Source: Vibrio ezurae NBRC 102218 (lineage in GTDB: Bacteria > Pseudomonadota > Gammaproteobacteria > Enterobacterales > Vibrionaceae). Taken from it: 64,000 nucleotides of DNA. The notes under the pieces are model-generated. The model made no database searches and was not told the DNA's origin. It saw only the letters and a list, made by a program, of their open reading frames with translations. Location: the NCBI RefSeq assembly GCF_000467185.1, contig NZ_BATM01000020.1, positions 122,847 through 186,846 of the forward strand. The letters are read 5' to 3'. The translations under genes and the position numbers were made by a program. How positions within the stretch are numbered: the first letter of the stretch is position 1; the number at the start of each line of letters is the position of its first letter. Shown one piece after another: positions 33,510 through 43,221 of this stretch.

Positions 33510-34814
33510 TTAGCGGTCCCAGTAGGCTTCTTCAAGACTGTCTTCTCGTTCAGGCAGTGTTTTAGAAAGACGAGGGGAATGCTGAGTCAGTAACTCATAG
33601 CTAACGCGGTTTGCGTATTTGCAAATTTGCGATAGCGATGAATACGTCAAATATGGCGCGAGATGCTTTTGTGACGCAGGCACATTCTGTTTGTGATAGG
33701 TGTTTGCCGCAATATCGTGCAGTAATGCAGACAGAGCGCCATCGCCCGCCCCATTAGTGTTTTTAATTTCAAGCGGCCCGCCTAAATAAGGGGAAATGTG
33801 CGAGTAAATTCGAACTGGATCTTTACAGTCGGTATAGCGCATTGGGCGGCTGTACTCGAATTTATTAAATTCAGGAATATTACCCGGCAATAAGATCGAT
33901 TCGGTAGGGCGTTTACGATCGTTTTCGGTATATCCTGCCATATACAGGCCAACGGAGCCGGCGGTACATAGCACTAAATCTACCCACTCTAGAGTTTTAT
34001 CAGCGGCAAGAAGCGGATCTTTTTCACCTGTTAAGGCTTCACCTTCTTCTTCGTTCATTGCCACTATAGTGACATTGGCTTTAATAAACTGCTGCCACCA
34101 ATCGCTGTTGCCTTCAATAACGTACTTTGTGCCTAGTGTTAATACGACAGGGACATTGTTCGCTTTCGCCAATTCCACTGCACGTTGCACCGCTTGTGGC
34201 ATTGGATCTTCTGGTTTTCCTCGCATCAAATATGACGACACGACTAAAGCACTGGCCTTTTCGAACACATGCTCAGGAATGCTCTGTGGAAGCAACTGGT
34301 TCATGTGCCCTTCATTAATCGCAAAGGTACGCTCACCGTCATCGGTAATTAGCGTATAGCAGCGTCCAATCGAACCATCAACTTTTTGTAGGTGGTTAAG
34401 GTTAACTCGTGAAGAAGTGCGGCATAAGTAGCGATAAGCGTAACTGCCTACATCAATGTTCTTCGACATTACACCAAGTAGCACAGATTTACTGTCGGCC
34501 AATACCGAATAATTGTGCAGAGTATTACCTATTGTATCGCCAGGGTGCTCATGCGTAATTAATTCGTTTTCTACTAACTCTTGATAAAGAGCGTCAGCGA
34601 CTTCTTGCTCAACGACTAAGGAGTGACCTTTGCTCAAAGAGTATTTCGCCAAAAATTCATCATTAACACGCGCTTCGATATCGACAATCGTTTGTCCTAC
34701 ACCAACAATGGTCGGTCTTGCTAGTTTGGGAGTTTGGCGAATTTGATTCACTAGAGGATCGCGAGAATGGATCGGGAAGTAATGCTTTGACTTTCTTTGA
34801 CCTGGAAACTTCAT
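33510..34814 (-). CDS. gsk: Inosine/guanosine kinase
   Basis: 434 residues, cytoplasmic PfkB/ribokinase-family kinase of purine salvage that phosphorylates inosine and guanosine. The family signature near the C-terminus is NTNGAGDGALSALLHDIAAN (catalytic Asp in GAGD); the N-terminal PTIVGVGQTIVDIEARV and SIGRCYTLITDDGERTF fit E. coli Gsk, as does the length. Single gene with ATG 34814; the ribosome site is not strong. Confidence 0.93.
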   Translation of the reverse strand: MKFPGQRKSKHYFPIHSRDPLVNQIRQTPKLARPTIVGVGQTIVDIEARVNDEFLAKYSLSKGHSLVVEQEVADALYQELVENELITHEHPGDTIGNTLHNYSVLADSKSVLLGVMSKNIDVGSYAYRYLCRTSSRVNLNHLQKVDGSIGRCYTLITDDGERTFAINEGHMNQLLPQSIPEHVFEKASALVVSSYLMRGKPEDPMPQAVQRAVELAKANNVPVVLTLGTKYVIEGNSDWWQQFIKANVTIVAMNEEEGEALTGEKDPLLAADKTLEWVDLVLCTAGSVGLYMAGYTENDRKRPTESILLPGNIPEFNKFEYSRPMRYTDCKDPVRIYSHISPYLGGPLEIKNTNGAGDGALSALLHDIAANTYHKQNVPASQKHLAPYLTYSSLSQICKYANRVSYELLTQHSPRLSKTLPEREDSLEEAYWDR

Positions 34815-34917
34815 AATATCGTAATGTAGAACAGAGATATGTGGAGTATATCACAGGGAAAACTTCACATATCCATAATTGCTTAATTTATCAACGCTTA
34901 AACGCGAGAGTAGTTAA

Positions 34918-35490
34918 TTAGTAAACAACATCGCTGTTTTTAGAGGTTGCATCCCCGACAGTCATTGGTTTTGTCTCGTTGACAGGGGCTTGCTGACTAG
35001 GCTCAGAGGTCGAAGGGGCGGGTGCACTTCCTTCTGGGTATTGATAGGCCTTTGTGCCCCACAATGGAACGGTTGAAAGACTGTGCTTATAACTGCCTGA
35101 CGTTTCTTTTGTAGAGTAGGAAACGTACATTAGAGTCTGTGAATTCTTGTCTAGGATACGGCGGATCTTCATGGTTTTAAAGAAGACACTTTTTGATTTT
35201 TGGAAAACAATGTCACCTGACTTTGATGTATCTATTTTCGCGATCATGTCCGCGGTGATTTCACCCGTTTGACGACACGATATGGCCGAATCAGAAGGAT
35301 CAGCAAGATCTAGGTTAGCCTCGATACTTGCGACGTGACACGTGACTCCAGTAACAATAGGATCGACTAAGATGTCAATTTTGATGTCTTTAGTAGTAAA
35401 AAGCCCTAAAGAGACGTCACCGACTTCATTTCTGTCGCATCCGGCAAGAGCCAGTGCAAGGATTGGAGCGAGAATAGCCATTTTTTTCAT
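34918..35490 (-). CDS. creA: CreA-family lipoprotein
   Basis: 190 residues. MKKMAILAPILALALAGCDR is a lipoprotein signal (lipobox LAGC). The core follows E. coli CreA: VTCHVASIEANLDLADPSDS and AISCRQTGEI (against AISCQQVGPI), VVFKK-like IVFQKSKSVFFKTMKIRR. E. coli CreA has a cleavable signal but no lipobox, and is shorter; this one has a Pro/Ser-rich tail of about 35 residues. Function unknown. ATG 35490 is set by GGAACACGCA and by the signal peptide. Confidence 0.85.
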   Translation of the reverse strand: MKKMAILAPILALALAGCDRNEVGDVSLGLFTTKDIKIDILVDPIVTGVTCHVASIEANLDLADPSDSAISCRQTGEITADMIAKIDTSKSGDIVFQKSKSVFFKTMKIRRILDKNSQTLMYVSYSTKETSGSYKHSLSTVPLWGTKAYQYPEGSAPAPSTSEPSQQAPVNETKPMTVGDATSKNSDVVY

Positions 35491-35640
35491 TGCGTGTTCC
35501 GAGAAATTATATCGTCTATTAAGTAAGTTAGAGTTTAACACATCCTCTTCAGCTTGTTTAAATAAGCGTTTGTTTGATAAAGAATTGTTCAGGCTTTATT
35601 CCGGGTGTATCCTTAATAAAATTTCAAAACGAGCACCATT

Positions 35641-36198
35641 ATGAGTATTGAGAAGTCAGAACCTAGTATTGAGCAACTCCAACAGCTGAAAAATCAGTGG
35701 CTTTTTTCTCAGGTAGAAGTGGATTTTCCAACTCGTGAAAGCGTGTTGGGTAAAGCCTGTTATCTTGATCTCATAGAAGCGACGAATACCATTACCGCCT
35801 TTGATATTGATGAGCTTCAAGATAGCGACTCATCGGCTCAATTTGATTGGGTCAAAGCCGATTTTCATAAACTTACGGTGTTGTTTTCACAGTTTTATGC
35901 CAGTCACAGTCGCGTTCCAGTAGCGTCTAAAGAATACCTGCAAGAGTTTTTTGCTCAGATTATTTTAGATGAATCGACCCCACATTCATTGTGCTTAGGC
36001 TTCGCAGGTCCTGAGGTGGCCGCAGTGGCGATCGTCTCTTGTGTAAAAGAGCGAGTGCTCGTTTCAGATTTACTATTGGCTGACTCATGCAGTGAAAAAG
36101 CAGAAGTGTCCGCAATCCTCAATGTTTTTGGCCGTGAGTTGATGGATAACCAAGTAAATCACAGTATATATGTGCATCGTTCTCGCTACATTAAGTGA
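35641..36198 (+). CDS. Hypothetical protein
   Basis: 185 residues, soluble, acidic, alpha-rich at the start (MSIEKSEPSIEQLQQLKNQW), with a central LCLGFAGPEVAAVAIVSCVK that looks like a buried beta-alpha segment. No family recognised and no motif of known function. It starts 150 bp from the divergent creA and precedes the HAD phosphatase by 113 bp. Confidence 0.65.
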   Translation: MSIEKSEPSIEQLQQLKNQWLFSQVEVDFPTRESVLGKACYLDLIEATNTITAFDIDELQDSDSSAQFDWVKADFHKLTVLFSQFYASHSRVPVASKEYLQEFFAQIILDESTPHSLCLGFAGPEVAAVAIVSCVKERVLVSDLLLADSCSEKAEVSAILNVFGRELMDNQVNHSIYVHRSRYIK

Positions 36199-36310
36199 TC
36201 TGGGTCTGCTAATGAAAAACTATTCATGGCATAGATAACAGTAACTTATTAAGCCTTTTCACACGCGAGAGATTCTTAGTTATAAATGGAGTTATAACAA
36301 GTCAGGTGCT

Positions 36311-36982
36311 ATGGAAAAGCCATCTATGAAATGTGTGATCTTTGACTGCGAAGGAACGCTAGTTGATAGCGAAAAATTGTGCTGCCAAGCTTTGGTGAGC
36401 GTGTTTAATAGCGTCGATGTTAAATTAAGCCTCGACGAAGCACTTGCGCACTTTAATGGTGGCAAGTTGTCCGATATTTTAATGCAAACCACTAAGCGTT
36501 TGGGAATTAAAGCCGACATCGACGAACTGGTCTTAATGTATCGAGAGAAAAGCAAAGTGCTTTTTCAAGACCAATTAATGCCTTCAAAGAATGCGGTCAT
36601 GGTTCTAGATAAGCTCAAACAGTTAGGCATTGAAGTGTGTGTAGTTTCTAATGGCCCATTGAGTAAATTAGAATCTCAACTGGAAATTAGCGGTTTAGCC
36701 CGTTATTTCAAAGGCAGCATGTTCAGCGCTTTTGAGGCGAACAGTTGGAAGCCAGATCCTGATCTTATTCGATATGCAGCCATGAGGATGGGATTTCAGG
36801 GCAAAGACTGCTTGTTTGTTGATGATACCCAGCAAGGTGTGCAGGCCGGGTTAGCCGCGAATATTACCACCTTACATTATCGCCCCAATCACCTATCACC
36901 AAAATCGACAGCAGAGGGTGCAATCAGCATATCCGACTTAAGTGAACTGCTGCAATTTTGCATTGAAGAACCGACATATTAA
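36311..36982 (+). CDS. HAD phosphatase, YieH-like (6-phosphogluconate type)
   Basis: 223 residues. HAD motif I is FDCEGTLVDSE (usual second Asp is Glu: D-C-E instead of D-C-D), motif II VVSNGPLSKLESQLE, and motif IV LFVDDTQQGVQAGL. The same VVSNGP and WKPDPDL arrangement occurs in E. coli YieH, which acts on 6-phosphogluconate. The Glu at the usual acid/base position is worth noting and may alter or lower activity. AGGTGCT precedes ATG 36311. Confidence 0.82.
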   Translation: MEKPSMKCVIFDCEGTLVDSEKLCCQALVSVFNSVDVKLSLDEALAHFNGGKLSDILMQTTKRLGIKADIDELVLMYREKSKVLFQDQLMPSKNAVMVLDKLKQLGIEVCVVSNGPLSKLESQLEISGLARYFKGSMFSAFEANSWKPDPDLIRYAAMRMGFQGKDCLFVDDTQQGVQAGLAANITTLHYRPNHLSPKSTAEGAISISDLSELLQFCIEEPTY

Positions 36983-37058
36983 CTGAGATTTAGCGCTTAG
37001 TGTTCGTGTTTAAGTGGCGTATACTCAGTTAAAATTAAACGGGGATCTGCAAGTTAAA

Positions 37059-37583
37059 ATGAATCAAGCTATGGCCGAACACTCAGCGTCAGAAAAAACA
37101 TCGACGTCTAAAAAACAAGTGGCTATCTTTGCTGATGTGCAGAATATCTACTACACTACTCGTGATGCGTATCGTCGCAACTTTGATTACAACGCATTTT
37201 GGGCACTGGCAATGGAATATGGCGATATTGTTTCCGCCTATGCTTACGCTATTGCGAGTCAAGATCCTAAGCAGCGCCAATTTCATCATATCTTAAGAGG
37301 GGTAGGATTTAAGGTTAAGTTGAAACCTTATATCCAGCGCGCTGACGGCAGTGCTAAAGGGGATTGGGACGTTGGTATTACTATCGATATTATGGAAACC
37401 GCCCGCGATGTTGATACCATTATCTTGCTTTCAGGGGATGGCGATTTTGAGTTGTTAGTTAGACACGTTGCTGAGCGCTATAACTGTAACGTCGTTGTAT
37501 TAGGTGTCCCACAATTAACCGCCAACGGTTTAATTGAGGCCGCCAGTGAATTCATCCCGATAAAAGACGCACTTTTGAGATAG
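37059..37583 (+). CDS. NYN domain protein (LabA/DUF88-like ribonuclease fold)
   Basis: About 174 residues. PIN-like NYN domain: AIFADVQNIYYT (first Asp, then Asn), KGDWDVGITIDIMETARD (central Asp residues) and LLSGDGDFELLVRHV (acidic GDGDF). These residues build the metal-binding site of RNA-cleaving NYN proteins. ATG 37059 is preferred; the frame opens with GTG at 37014 but the extra residues are not typical. Likely cytoplasmic; target RNA unknown. Confidence 0.85.
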   Translation: MNQAMAEHSASEKTSTSKKQVAIFADVQNIYYTTRDAYRRNFDYNAFWALAMEYGDIVSAYAYAIASQDPKQRQFHHILRGVGFKVKLKPYIQRADGSAKGDWDVGITIDIMETARDVDTIILLSGDGDFELLVRHVAERYNCNVVVLGVPQLTANGLIEAASEFIPIKDALLR

Positions 37584-37687
37584 TCCGTATTCAGCTCTCA
37601 AGTTCATCTTTGTTTGTCCGTAAATAAAGAGCCAGAGCGCCACTAAGCTTATGAGCTTATTCGGGCGCTCTGTATCAATCTTCACTG

Positions 37688-37903
37688 TTATTTTTGCTCT
37701 GACTCTGGTGCATCAGCGTTTGCATCGGTCGCGTCATTTTCCGTTACCGCAACTTGCCCTTCTGCAGCTTGCGCCGCTTCTTGTTCCATCTTTGCCCGTT
37801 CACTTTTAGAAATGTATTTAGGCTTGTTTGAACTGTGCAGTTTAGAATTTTGCTTCTTTATTTTCTTTTTTAATATTTGATTGATCTTTTTCTTACGGTT
37901 CAT
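37688..37903 (-). CDS. DUF2986-like small basic protein
   Basis: 71 residues. The N-terminus MNRKKKINQILKKKIKKQNS is extremely basic, followed by KPKYISKSERAKMEQEA and an acidic/alanine-rich tail. It resembles the DUF2986 proteins of Vibrio and Shewanella, recalled and not searched. Charge suggests RNA or ribosome association, an inference only. A GAGCGCC/GGCGCTC hairpin (37634-37672) lies just downstream. Confidence 0.7.
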   Translation of the reverse strand: MNRKKKINQILKKKIKKQNSKLHSSNKPKYISKSERAKMEQEAAQAAEGQVAVTENDATDANADAPESEQK

Positions 37904-38095
37904 TTTTTAACCTTGATTAGCATGACGGCGCTAAGACTAACATAAACCAATAAGGTGCGCTGTAATTTGCGTAAAGATGCTTAAAATCACGCTTTACAGA
38001 ATCTATAGTAGAAGCGATTAGGCTTTGCCTTTTGTATTTTGGGAATGAACGTATACTCTTAAAATACTTAACAAAATGCATAATGAGTAGGGTAT

Positions 38096-39187
38096 ATGAC
38101 AAACAGGTATGCAGAAATTTCAGGCTGGGGTAAATGTTTACCACCCTCGATATTAAGTAATGAAGATCTGAGTACATTCTTAGAGACCTCTGACGAATGG
38201 ATTAAGCCAAGAACGGGCATATCCGCACGCAGAATCAGTCATGTTCAAACCTCAGATTTGGCAACGGTGGCCGCTCAAAGAGCCATGGATTGCGCGGGAA
38301 TAGACGCCGACGATCTCGATCTTATTATTGTCGCGACCTGCTCACCTGATACGTTAATCCCTAATATTGCTTCTAAAGTACAAAATAACTTATCGGCATT
38401 TAAGGCGGCCGCTTTTGATCTTAATGCAGCCTGTACTGGATTTGTATATGGGCTTGAAACCGCCACTCGAATGATTCAAGCCGGCAGTTACCAACATGTG
38501 CTAGTAATCGGTGCTGAAAGGTTGAGTTTCTTTATTGATTGGACACAGCGCGATACAGCGGTGTTGTTTGGTGATGGCGCAGGAGCGGTGGTGCTTTCGC
38601 AAACAACGCAACCCGTAGGGCTACTAGAAAGCAAACTAGGCTGTGATTCTGAAGGACGTGATATTTTAGCGGTGCCAAGCTTTGGCACATCGATGCAAAG
38701 ATTTGCTGAGGACAACGGCTATTTTACATTTAATTTTGTCGGAAGAGAGATTTTTAAACGTGCAGTAAAAGGAATGGGGAGCGCGGCTCAGCATGTGCTT
38801 ACACAGGCGCAATTGTCGACCTCTGCCATTGACCTAGTGATACCTCATCAAGCTAATGTGCGAATTATTCAAACTTTGTGTGATATGGCGGGGATTGAGC
38901 AAGAAAAAGCGTTTATAAATATACAAAATTACGGAAACACGTCTGCTGCGACTGTGCCAATAGCAATCTGTGAAGCGGCTGAGCAAGGGGTGATTAAACC
39001 GGGTTATGAAATATTGACGGCAGCGTTTGGTGCGGGATTAACTTGGGGGGCTGGGCGCATTCGTTGGGGACAACGAGTGACTCCAATAAAAGAGAGCCGT
39101 GCAAGCTTACCAGATTGCGAACAAAGTGCTTTGCAATTATTGGAGCAGGCGATTCTACATTGTAAGAGCAATCCGAATCGCAATTAA
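38096..39187 (+). CDS. fabH: 3-oxoacyl-ACP synthase III (second FabH type)
   Basis: 363 residues, cytoplasmic. Condenses acyl-CoA with malonyl-ACP to start fatty-acid synthesis. Catalytic triad: Cys in [15 protein letters not shown], His in [10 protein letters not shown], Asn in [16 protein letters not shown] tail of about 35 residues after the GRIRW core is longer than standard FabH (about 317). It stands alone, outside any fab cluster, so a specialised role (different starter acid, polyunsaturated or branched products) is possible. Confidence 0.88.
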   Translation: MTNRYAEISGWGKCLPPSILSNEDLSTFLETSDEWIKPRTGISARRISHVQTSDLATVAAQRAMDCAGIDADDLDLIIVATCSPDTLIPNIASKVQNNLSAFKAAAFDLNAACTGFVYGLETATRMIQAGSYQHVLVIGAERLSFFIDWTQRDTAVLFGDGAGAVVLSQTTQPVGLLESKLGCDSEGRDILAVPSFGTSMQRFAEDNGYFTFNFVGREIFKRAVKGMGSAAQHVLTQAQLSTSAIDLVIPHQANVRIIQTLCDMAGIEQEKAFINIQNYGNTSAATVPIAICEAAEQGVIKPGYEILTAAFGAGLTWGAGRIRWGQRVTPIKESRASLPDCEQSALQLLEQAILHCKSNPNRN

Positions 39188-39228
39188 GCGAGTTGTCTCT
39201 GCTCGTCACGCCCCTACATCTTGAACGA

Positions 39229-39265
39229 AAAAATGGCAGCGAGCGTAAGCGATGCTGCCATTTTT
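39229..39265. terminator. Bidirectional terminator
   Basis: AAAAAATGGCAGC / GCTGCCATTTTT (39228-39240, 39254-39265) between the convergent fabH and DUF1254-like genes. Confidence 0.85.
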
Positions 39266-39344
39266 ATGACGAAGGCCAAGTGCCTATAATCGGTTATTCA
39301 CTAATCAGGTATTCACTGTCAATGGCTAATGGATGTCGATTTGC

Positions 39345-40415
39345 TTAGCTTTGTTTTAGCGCAGCAATAATCGGATCTTGTGTTGCTTGCATCACGTTAG
39401 GGGTGACGCCGTAATGACGTGTGGTAAAGGTAAAATCTTGCCCTTTAGTATCGATATTATTCTTAGCGGTGTCTCCGCAGTTAAAAGAGACGGTGATCGT
39501 ACCATCTTGGTTAGTATCCCAAGTATTTGAGCTAATGTGACGTACGCCTTCCATTAGGTATTTGTCAGAATCATACGCAGTAATCGAGGTGAAAAATTTA
39601 TTTTCTGGGTCGTTAAAGGTCGCGCTGTAACAGACGTTGGCTTTTAACTTAGCGCTGTTGGCGTATTTGTTCCCCACAAAAGCCTCTGGGCTTGCGCCGC
39701 CCCAGCCAGCCGCGTTTTCTAGGTTCCACTGATGCAAGTCCGTGACTTGTTCACTGGTGCGAGGGAAGGTATAGGTGAATTTATCCATAGAGTTGACCTC
39801 TTTGGTGTAGTTTTGCACCCAAGTTTCCACTTCGTCATAGTTATACGGCTGAACTTGGTAATCTGTAGCAAAGTTAAAATCAGCGACATTGACCTTGTCT
39901 AATTGCTCAACCGCGTGCTGGATGCCTTTTTCTGTGCCTGAGCGATAAATCAGCATTGCGTACTCTGATTCAACAGCAAGTTCATACACACCATCTTCAA
40001 CCACATAGTGTTGCCCATGACCACGCTCGGTCACCACTTGCACGGCTAAATAGTTGTCTGTCTTTGGTATCGAAAAGCTCACCTTGCCATTTTCGGCTTT
40101 AACGATAGCCACGCCATATAAGGTATCGTCGTTCATCTGCACCGTTGGCGCCGCTTTGCCGCGTGGGGGCAGATTCTGCATGATCACAAATTGAGAGTTG
40201 GCTCCTTTACTGGCCCAGTTTCGATAATTGCGTGCGGTCTCAGCGTGCGAGAAGTTCTGTGCCGTGACAGTGAGTGCTTGTGCTTTTGAGTTGTGTACGT
40301 TTTCAGCAGCCATCACATTTGGCGCTAGCGATACTGTAGTAAGCAGGGCGGTAGTGAGCACTACATGAGAAGAAAGTGCACGAGAAACAAATGTATTTGA
40401 GCGAACGTTAAGCAT
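39345..40415 (-). CDS. Secreted DUF1254/DUF1214-like protein
   Basis: 356 residues with a long N-terminal signal (hydrophobic TTALLTTVSLAPNVMA, then AAENV). NDDTLYGVAIVKAENGKVSF and the later NLENAAGWGGASPEAFVGN with FTSITAYDSDKYLMEG correspond to the DUF1254 and DUF1214 halves common in envelope or exported proteins of unknown function. It is a single gene. Activity cannot be stated. Confidence 0.75.
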   Translation of the reverse strand: MLNVRSNTFVSRALSSHVVLTTALLTTVSLAPNVMAAENVHNSKAQALTVTAQNFSHAETARNYRNWASKGANSQFVIMQNLPPRGKAAPTVQMNDDTLYGVAIVKAENGKVSFSIPKTDNYLAVQVVTERGHGQHYVVEDGVYELAVESEYAMLIYRSGTEKGIQHAVEQLDKVNVADFNFATDYQVQPYNYDEVETWVQNYTKEVNSMDKFTYTFPRTSEQVTDLHQWNLENAAGWGGASPEAFVGNKYANSAKLKANVCYSATFNDPENKFFTSITAYDSDKYLMEGVRHISSNTWDTNQDGTITVSFNCGDTAKNNIDTKGQDFTFTTRHYGVTPNVMQATQDPIIAALKQS

Positions 40416-40632
40416 GGTTGTAACCTCTAAAATGAAAACAGAAAAGATGCGTTTTTAAGTCAATAAAACAATCGGTGAGTCACAAGCTCCGTTTGTCACT
40501 GTGTTGCTTTAAAGAGACTTTAAGAGGGTTTAGAGGGAATTTGAAATGACGTTAATCAATAGCAGATATTCAATATATGGATATGCTCATGAAATCAATG
40601 ACCTAGGAGCGAACACCTAGGTCATAAAATAA

Positions 40633-42291
40633 TTAGGCGGTGGCGATTTTGTAAGTGCGATAGCCACCGAGTAAGTTTTTCGCTTTATAGCCATTATTGA
40701 CTAGCTGTCGATAGGCCACGTTGCCACGCAGGCCAACTTGACAATAAATGATGATCTCTTTGTCTTTTGGCAGTTCGTGCATGCGCTGACGCAGTTGATC
40801 GACAGGAATATTGATGTCCCCTGCAATATGATTACCGTTTTTGCGCTCGGCTGGGTTTCGTACATCAAGCAGTAACTGCTTATCAGTTAAATGTGCAATT
40901 TCGTTAAAGTGAATAGGGGTTGCGTCGCCCTCTATGATGTTATTTGCCACAAAAGCGGCTTGGTTAATAACATCTTTAGCACTGCCAAAAGGTGGCGCAT
41001 AGGTGAGCTCTAGATGTTGTAGCTGCTGCACGCTCATGCCAGCGCGTTGCGCGACCGCCATTACATCAATGCGCTTATCGACGCCGTCTTTGCCCACCGC
41101 TTGCGCGCCGAAAATTTTGCCTGATTGTGGGTCAAACAACATTTTAAAGGAGACAGTTTCTGCGCCCGGGTAGTAGCTAGCATGACTTGCGGTATGCACA
41201 TACACTTTTTCATAAGCTGTGCCGCTTTGCTGCAATTGTTTTTCATTCATGCCGGTTGAGGCAACCGCTAAGTCAAATACCTTACATATGGCGGTGCCTT
41301 GCGTGCCTTGATAGCGTTGCTCTCTACCCAGCATATTATCGGCGGCCATGCGCCCTTGACGGTTGGCCGGCCCTGCAAGGGGAACAAGAGTGGGGTTACC
41401 TGTGACAAAATCTTGCTCTTCAACTGCGTCTCCTACAGCGTATATAGAAGGATCGCTGGTCTGCATTTTCGCATTGGTGTAAATGCCGCCAGTCGCGCCG
41501 ATACATAGCCCAGCTTGTTTAGCGAGCTGAGTTTCGGGGCGTACGCCAATTGCCATGATCAAAATATCGGTATCTAGGGACTCACCGTTGCTGAGTTGAA
41601 GCTTTAGTGATTCGCTGTTTTGATGACGAAGGTGCTCGACCGATTGCAAGGCCACGCCAAGTTTAAGATCGATGCCTTTATTGCGGATCTCCTCATGGAC
41701 AAAGCCGGCCATTTCTCGATCTACTGGCGTCATTACTTGCTCGGCCATTTCAATTAAACTGGTTTTGATGCCAAGTTGCTGGAATGCTTCCATCACTTCA
41801 AGGCCGATGAATCCGCCGCCCACGACAGTGGCGTGCTTAGGTTTATTACTGCATAGCGTATTTAAAATACGATCCATATCGGGAATGTTACGCAAGGAGT
41901 GAGTGAGAGGGTTATCAAGCCCTGAAATAGGCGGAATTATTGGCGCAGCACCGGGGCTAAGCAATAGGAAGTCATAGCGTTCGGTATATTCACTGCCATC
42001 AATGAGATTTTTAACCGTGACGCTTTTTGCTTGGCGATCAATGGCAATCACTTCGTTCATCACGCGCACATCAACATTAAAGCGAGCTAAAAAGCTGTCC
42101 GGTGTTTGCAGTAACAGTTTACTTCGATCTTTGATGTCACCACCAATGTGATAGGGCAGACCACAGTTGGCAAAGGAAACAAATTCGCCCCGTTCAAACA
42201 TGATGATTTCTGCGTCTTCACTTAAACGACGTGCACGAGCCGCCGCTGATGCACCACCTGCTACGCCACCGACGATGAGAATTTTAGTCAT
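40633..42291 (-). CDS. CoA-disulfide reductase with C-terminal rhodanese domain
   Basis: 552 residues. FAD/NAD(P)H oxidoreductase module (ILIVGGVAGGASAAARARRL; second fold ATVVGGGFIGLEVMEA) with the redox Cys in FANCGLPYHIGG (about 43), followed by a rhodanese domain (about 460-552) with active Cys in IIYCQVGLRGN. This CDR-RHD architecture reduces CoA-persulfide/polysulfide. GGAG eight nt before ATG 42291 sets the start. It is divergent from a BigR/SqrR-like repressor and sulfur-transport genes, consistent with sulfane-sulfur metabolism. Confidence 0.9.
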   Translation of the reverse strand: MTKILIVGGVAGGASAAARARRLSEDAEIIMFERGEFVSFANCGLPYHIGGDIKDRSKLLLQTPDSFLARFNVDVRVMNEVIAIDRQAKSVTVKNLIDGSEYTERYDFLLLSPGAAPIIPPISGLDNPLTHSLRNIPDMDRILNTLCSNKPKHATVVGGGFIGLEVMEAFQQLGIKTSLIEMAEQVMTPVDREMAGFVHEEIRNKGIDLKLGVALQSVEHLRHQNSESLKLQLSNGESLDTDILIMAIGVRPETQLAKQAGLCIGATGGIYTNAKMQTSDPSIYAVGDAVEEQDFVTGNPTLVPLAGPANRQGRMAADNMLGREQRYQGTQGTAICKVFDLAVASTGMNEKQLQQSGTAYEKVYVHTASHASYYPGAETVSFKMLFDPQSGKIFGAQAVGKDGVDKRIDVMAVAQRAGMSVQQLQHLELTYAPPFGSAKDVINQAAFVANNIIEGDATPIHFNEIAHLTDKQLLLDVRNPAERKNGNHIAGDINIPVDQLRQRMHELPKDKEIIIYCQVGLRGNVAYRQLVNNGYKAKNLLGGYRTYKIATA

Positions 42292-42306
42292 TGCTATCAC
42301 TCCAAA

Positions 42307-42445
42307 CTTAGGGTTGATTGATGTTGTGTCGTTATAATATAAGTTAATTCTAATATTAGTCCAACTAAATTTGCAATTACTTATTTAGGGTTGACTAATA
42401 TAAAGAATTAACTAGACTAATCCAATGTTGCTATCCAACCCTAAG
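42307..42445. promoter_or_regulatory. Divergent operator region with large inverted repeats
   Basis: GTTAATTCTAATATTAGTCC (42343-42362) is repeated inverted as GACTAATATAAAGAATTAAC (42393-42412). Outside these, CTTAGGGTTG (42307-42316) is matched by the inverted CAACCCTAAG (42436-42445). The arrangement between the CoA-disulfide reductase and arsR-type genes suggests two operators for the ArsR protein. Confidence 0.65.
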
Positions 42446-42458
42446 CTGAGTTTATCGT

Positions 42459-42785
42459 ATGAATATAGAAGATAAATTAACCTCAGAGGCCACCTCAATG
42501 AAAGTGCTCAAAAGCAAAGCGGACAATGTCGCGTCTGTGCTAAAAGTGCTTTCACATAGTGAGCGTTTGATGGTGCTGTGTCAGTTGATGGAAGGGGAAA
42601 AACAGGTCGCTGACTTGCAAAATGGCTCTTTGCTACATCAATCTGCACTCTCTCAACACCTTAAAGTGCTGCGAGATAATGAGCTTGTACAAATAAGAAA
42701 AGAGTCGCAAAAAGTGTTCTACTCGCTAAAGAATAAACAGGTAGAGCAACTCATTACATCCTTATATCAAATCTACTGTCGTTAG
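42459..42785 (+). CDS. ArsR-family persulfide-sensing repressor (BigR/SqrR/YgaV-like)
   Basis: 108 residues. Winged helix with LLHQSALSQHLKVLRDNELV as recognition part. Two cysteines, C41 (LMVLCQLM) and C107 (IYCR), sit at the same positions as the redox pair of SqrR and of E. coli YgaV (LLILCMLS, VYCP). Relatives form a disulfide or polysulfide bridge when sulfane sulfur is present and release DNA. It is followed by two YeeE/YedE genes and is divergent from CDR-RHD. ATG 42459 is the likely start, though the ribosome site is weak. Confidence 0.85.
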   Translation: MNIEDKLTSEATSMKVLKSKADNVASVLKVLSHSERLMVLCQLMEGEKQVADLQNGSLLHQSALSQHLKVLRDNELVQIRKESQKVFYSLKNKQVEQLITSLYQIYCR

Positions 42786-42795
42786 GGAGAAAATT

Positions 42796-43218
42796 GTGGA
42801 ATTTACTGTGCCTTGGGCTTCATTGTTTGGCGGTATGCTGTTAGGTGTATCCGCTTCGATATTGCTGTTATTTAACGGAAAAATAGCAGGAATTAGTGGC
42901 ATCGTGTCTGGTTTGTTAAAAAATAAAGTGGGTGATAAAGGTTGGCGCTGGCTATTTGTATTAGGCTTGATTGCGGGCGGATTACTAGGGACAACGGCGT
43001 TTGGCGCGACGATCCCAACTAGCTATGACAGTCAGTTGTGGGTGCTACTGCTCGGCGGTTTGCTGGTGGGTATAGGCACTAAAATCGGCAATGGCTGTAC
43101 ATCAGGCCACGGCATTTGTGGTATTGGTCGTTTATCTAAACGTTCGCTAGTGGCAACCTGCGTCTTTATGCTAGTAGCGGGTGTTACCGTGTTTGTTCGT
43201 TTACATTTGTTGGGGTAG
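42796..43218 (+). CDS. YeeE/YedE-family sulfur transporter, first half
   Basis: 140 residues, four hydrophobic helices. The conserved GNGCTSGHGICGIGRLSKRS segment (about 98-117) carries the Cys characteristic of YeeE/YedE proteins that import thiosulfate or related sulfur. GTG start with AGGGAGA upstream. It forms a split pair with the next gene, 3 bp downstream, like PmpA/PmpB. Confidence 0.85.
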   Translation: MEFTVPWASLFGGMLLGVSASILLLFNGKIAGISGIVSGLLKNKVGDKGWRWLFVLGLIAGGLLGTTAFGATIPTSYDSQLWVLLLGGLLVGIGTKIGNGCTSGHGICGIGRLSKRSLVATCVFMLVAGVTVFVRLHLLG

Positions 43219-43221
43219 CTC

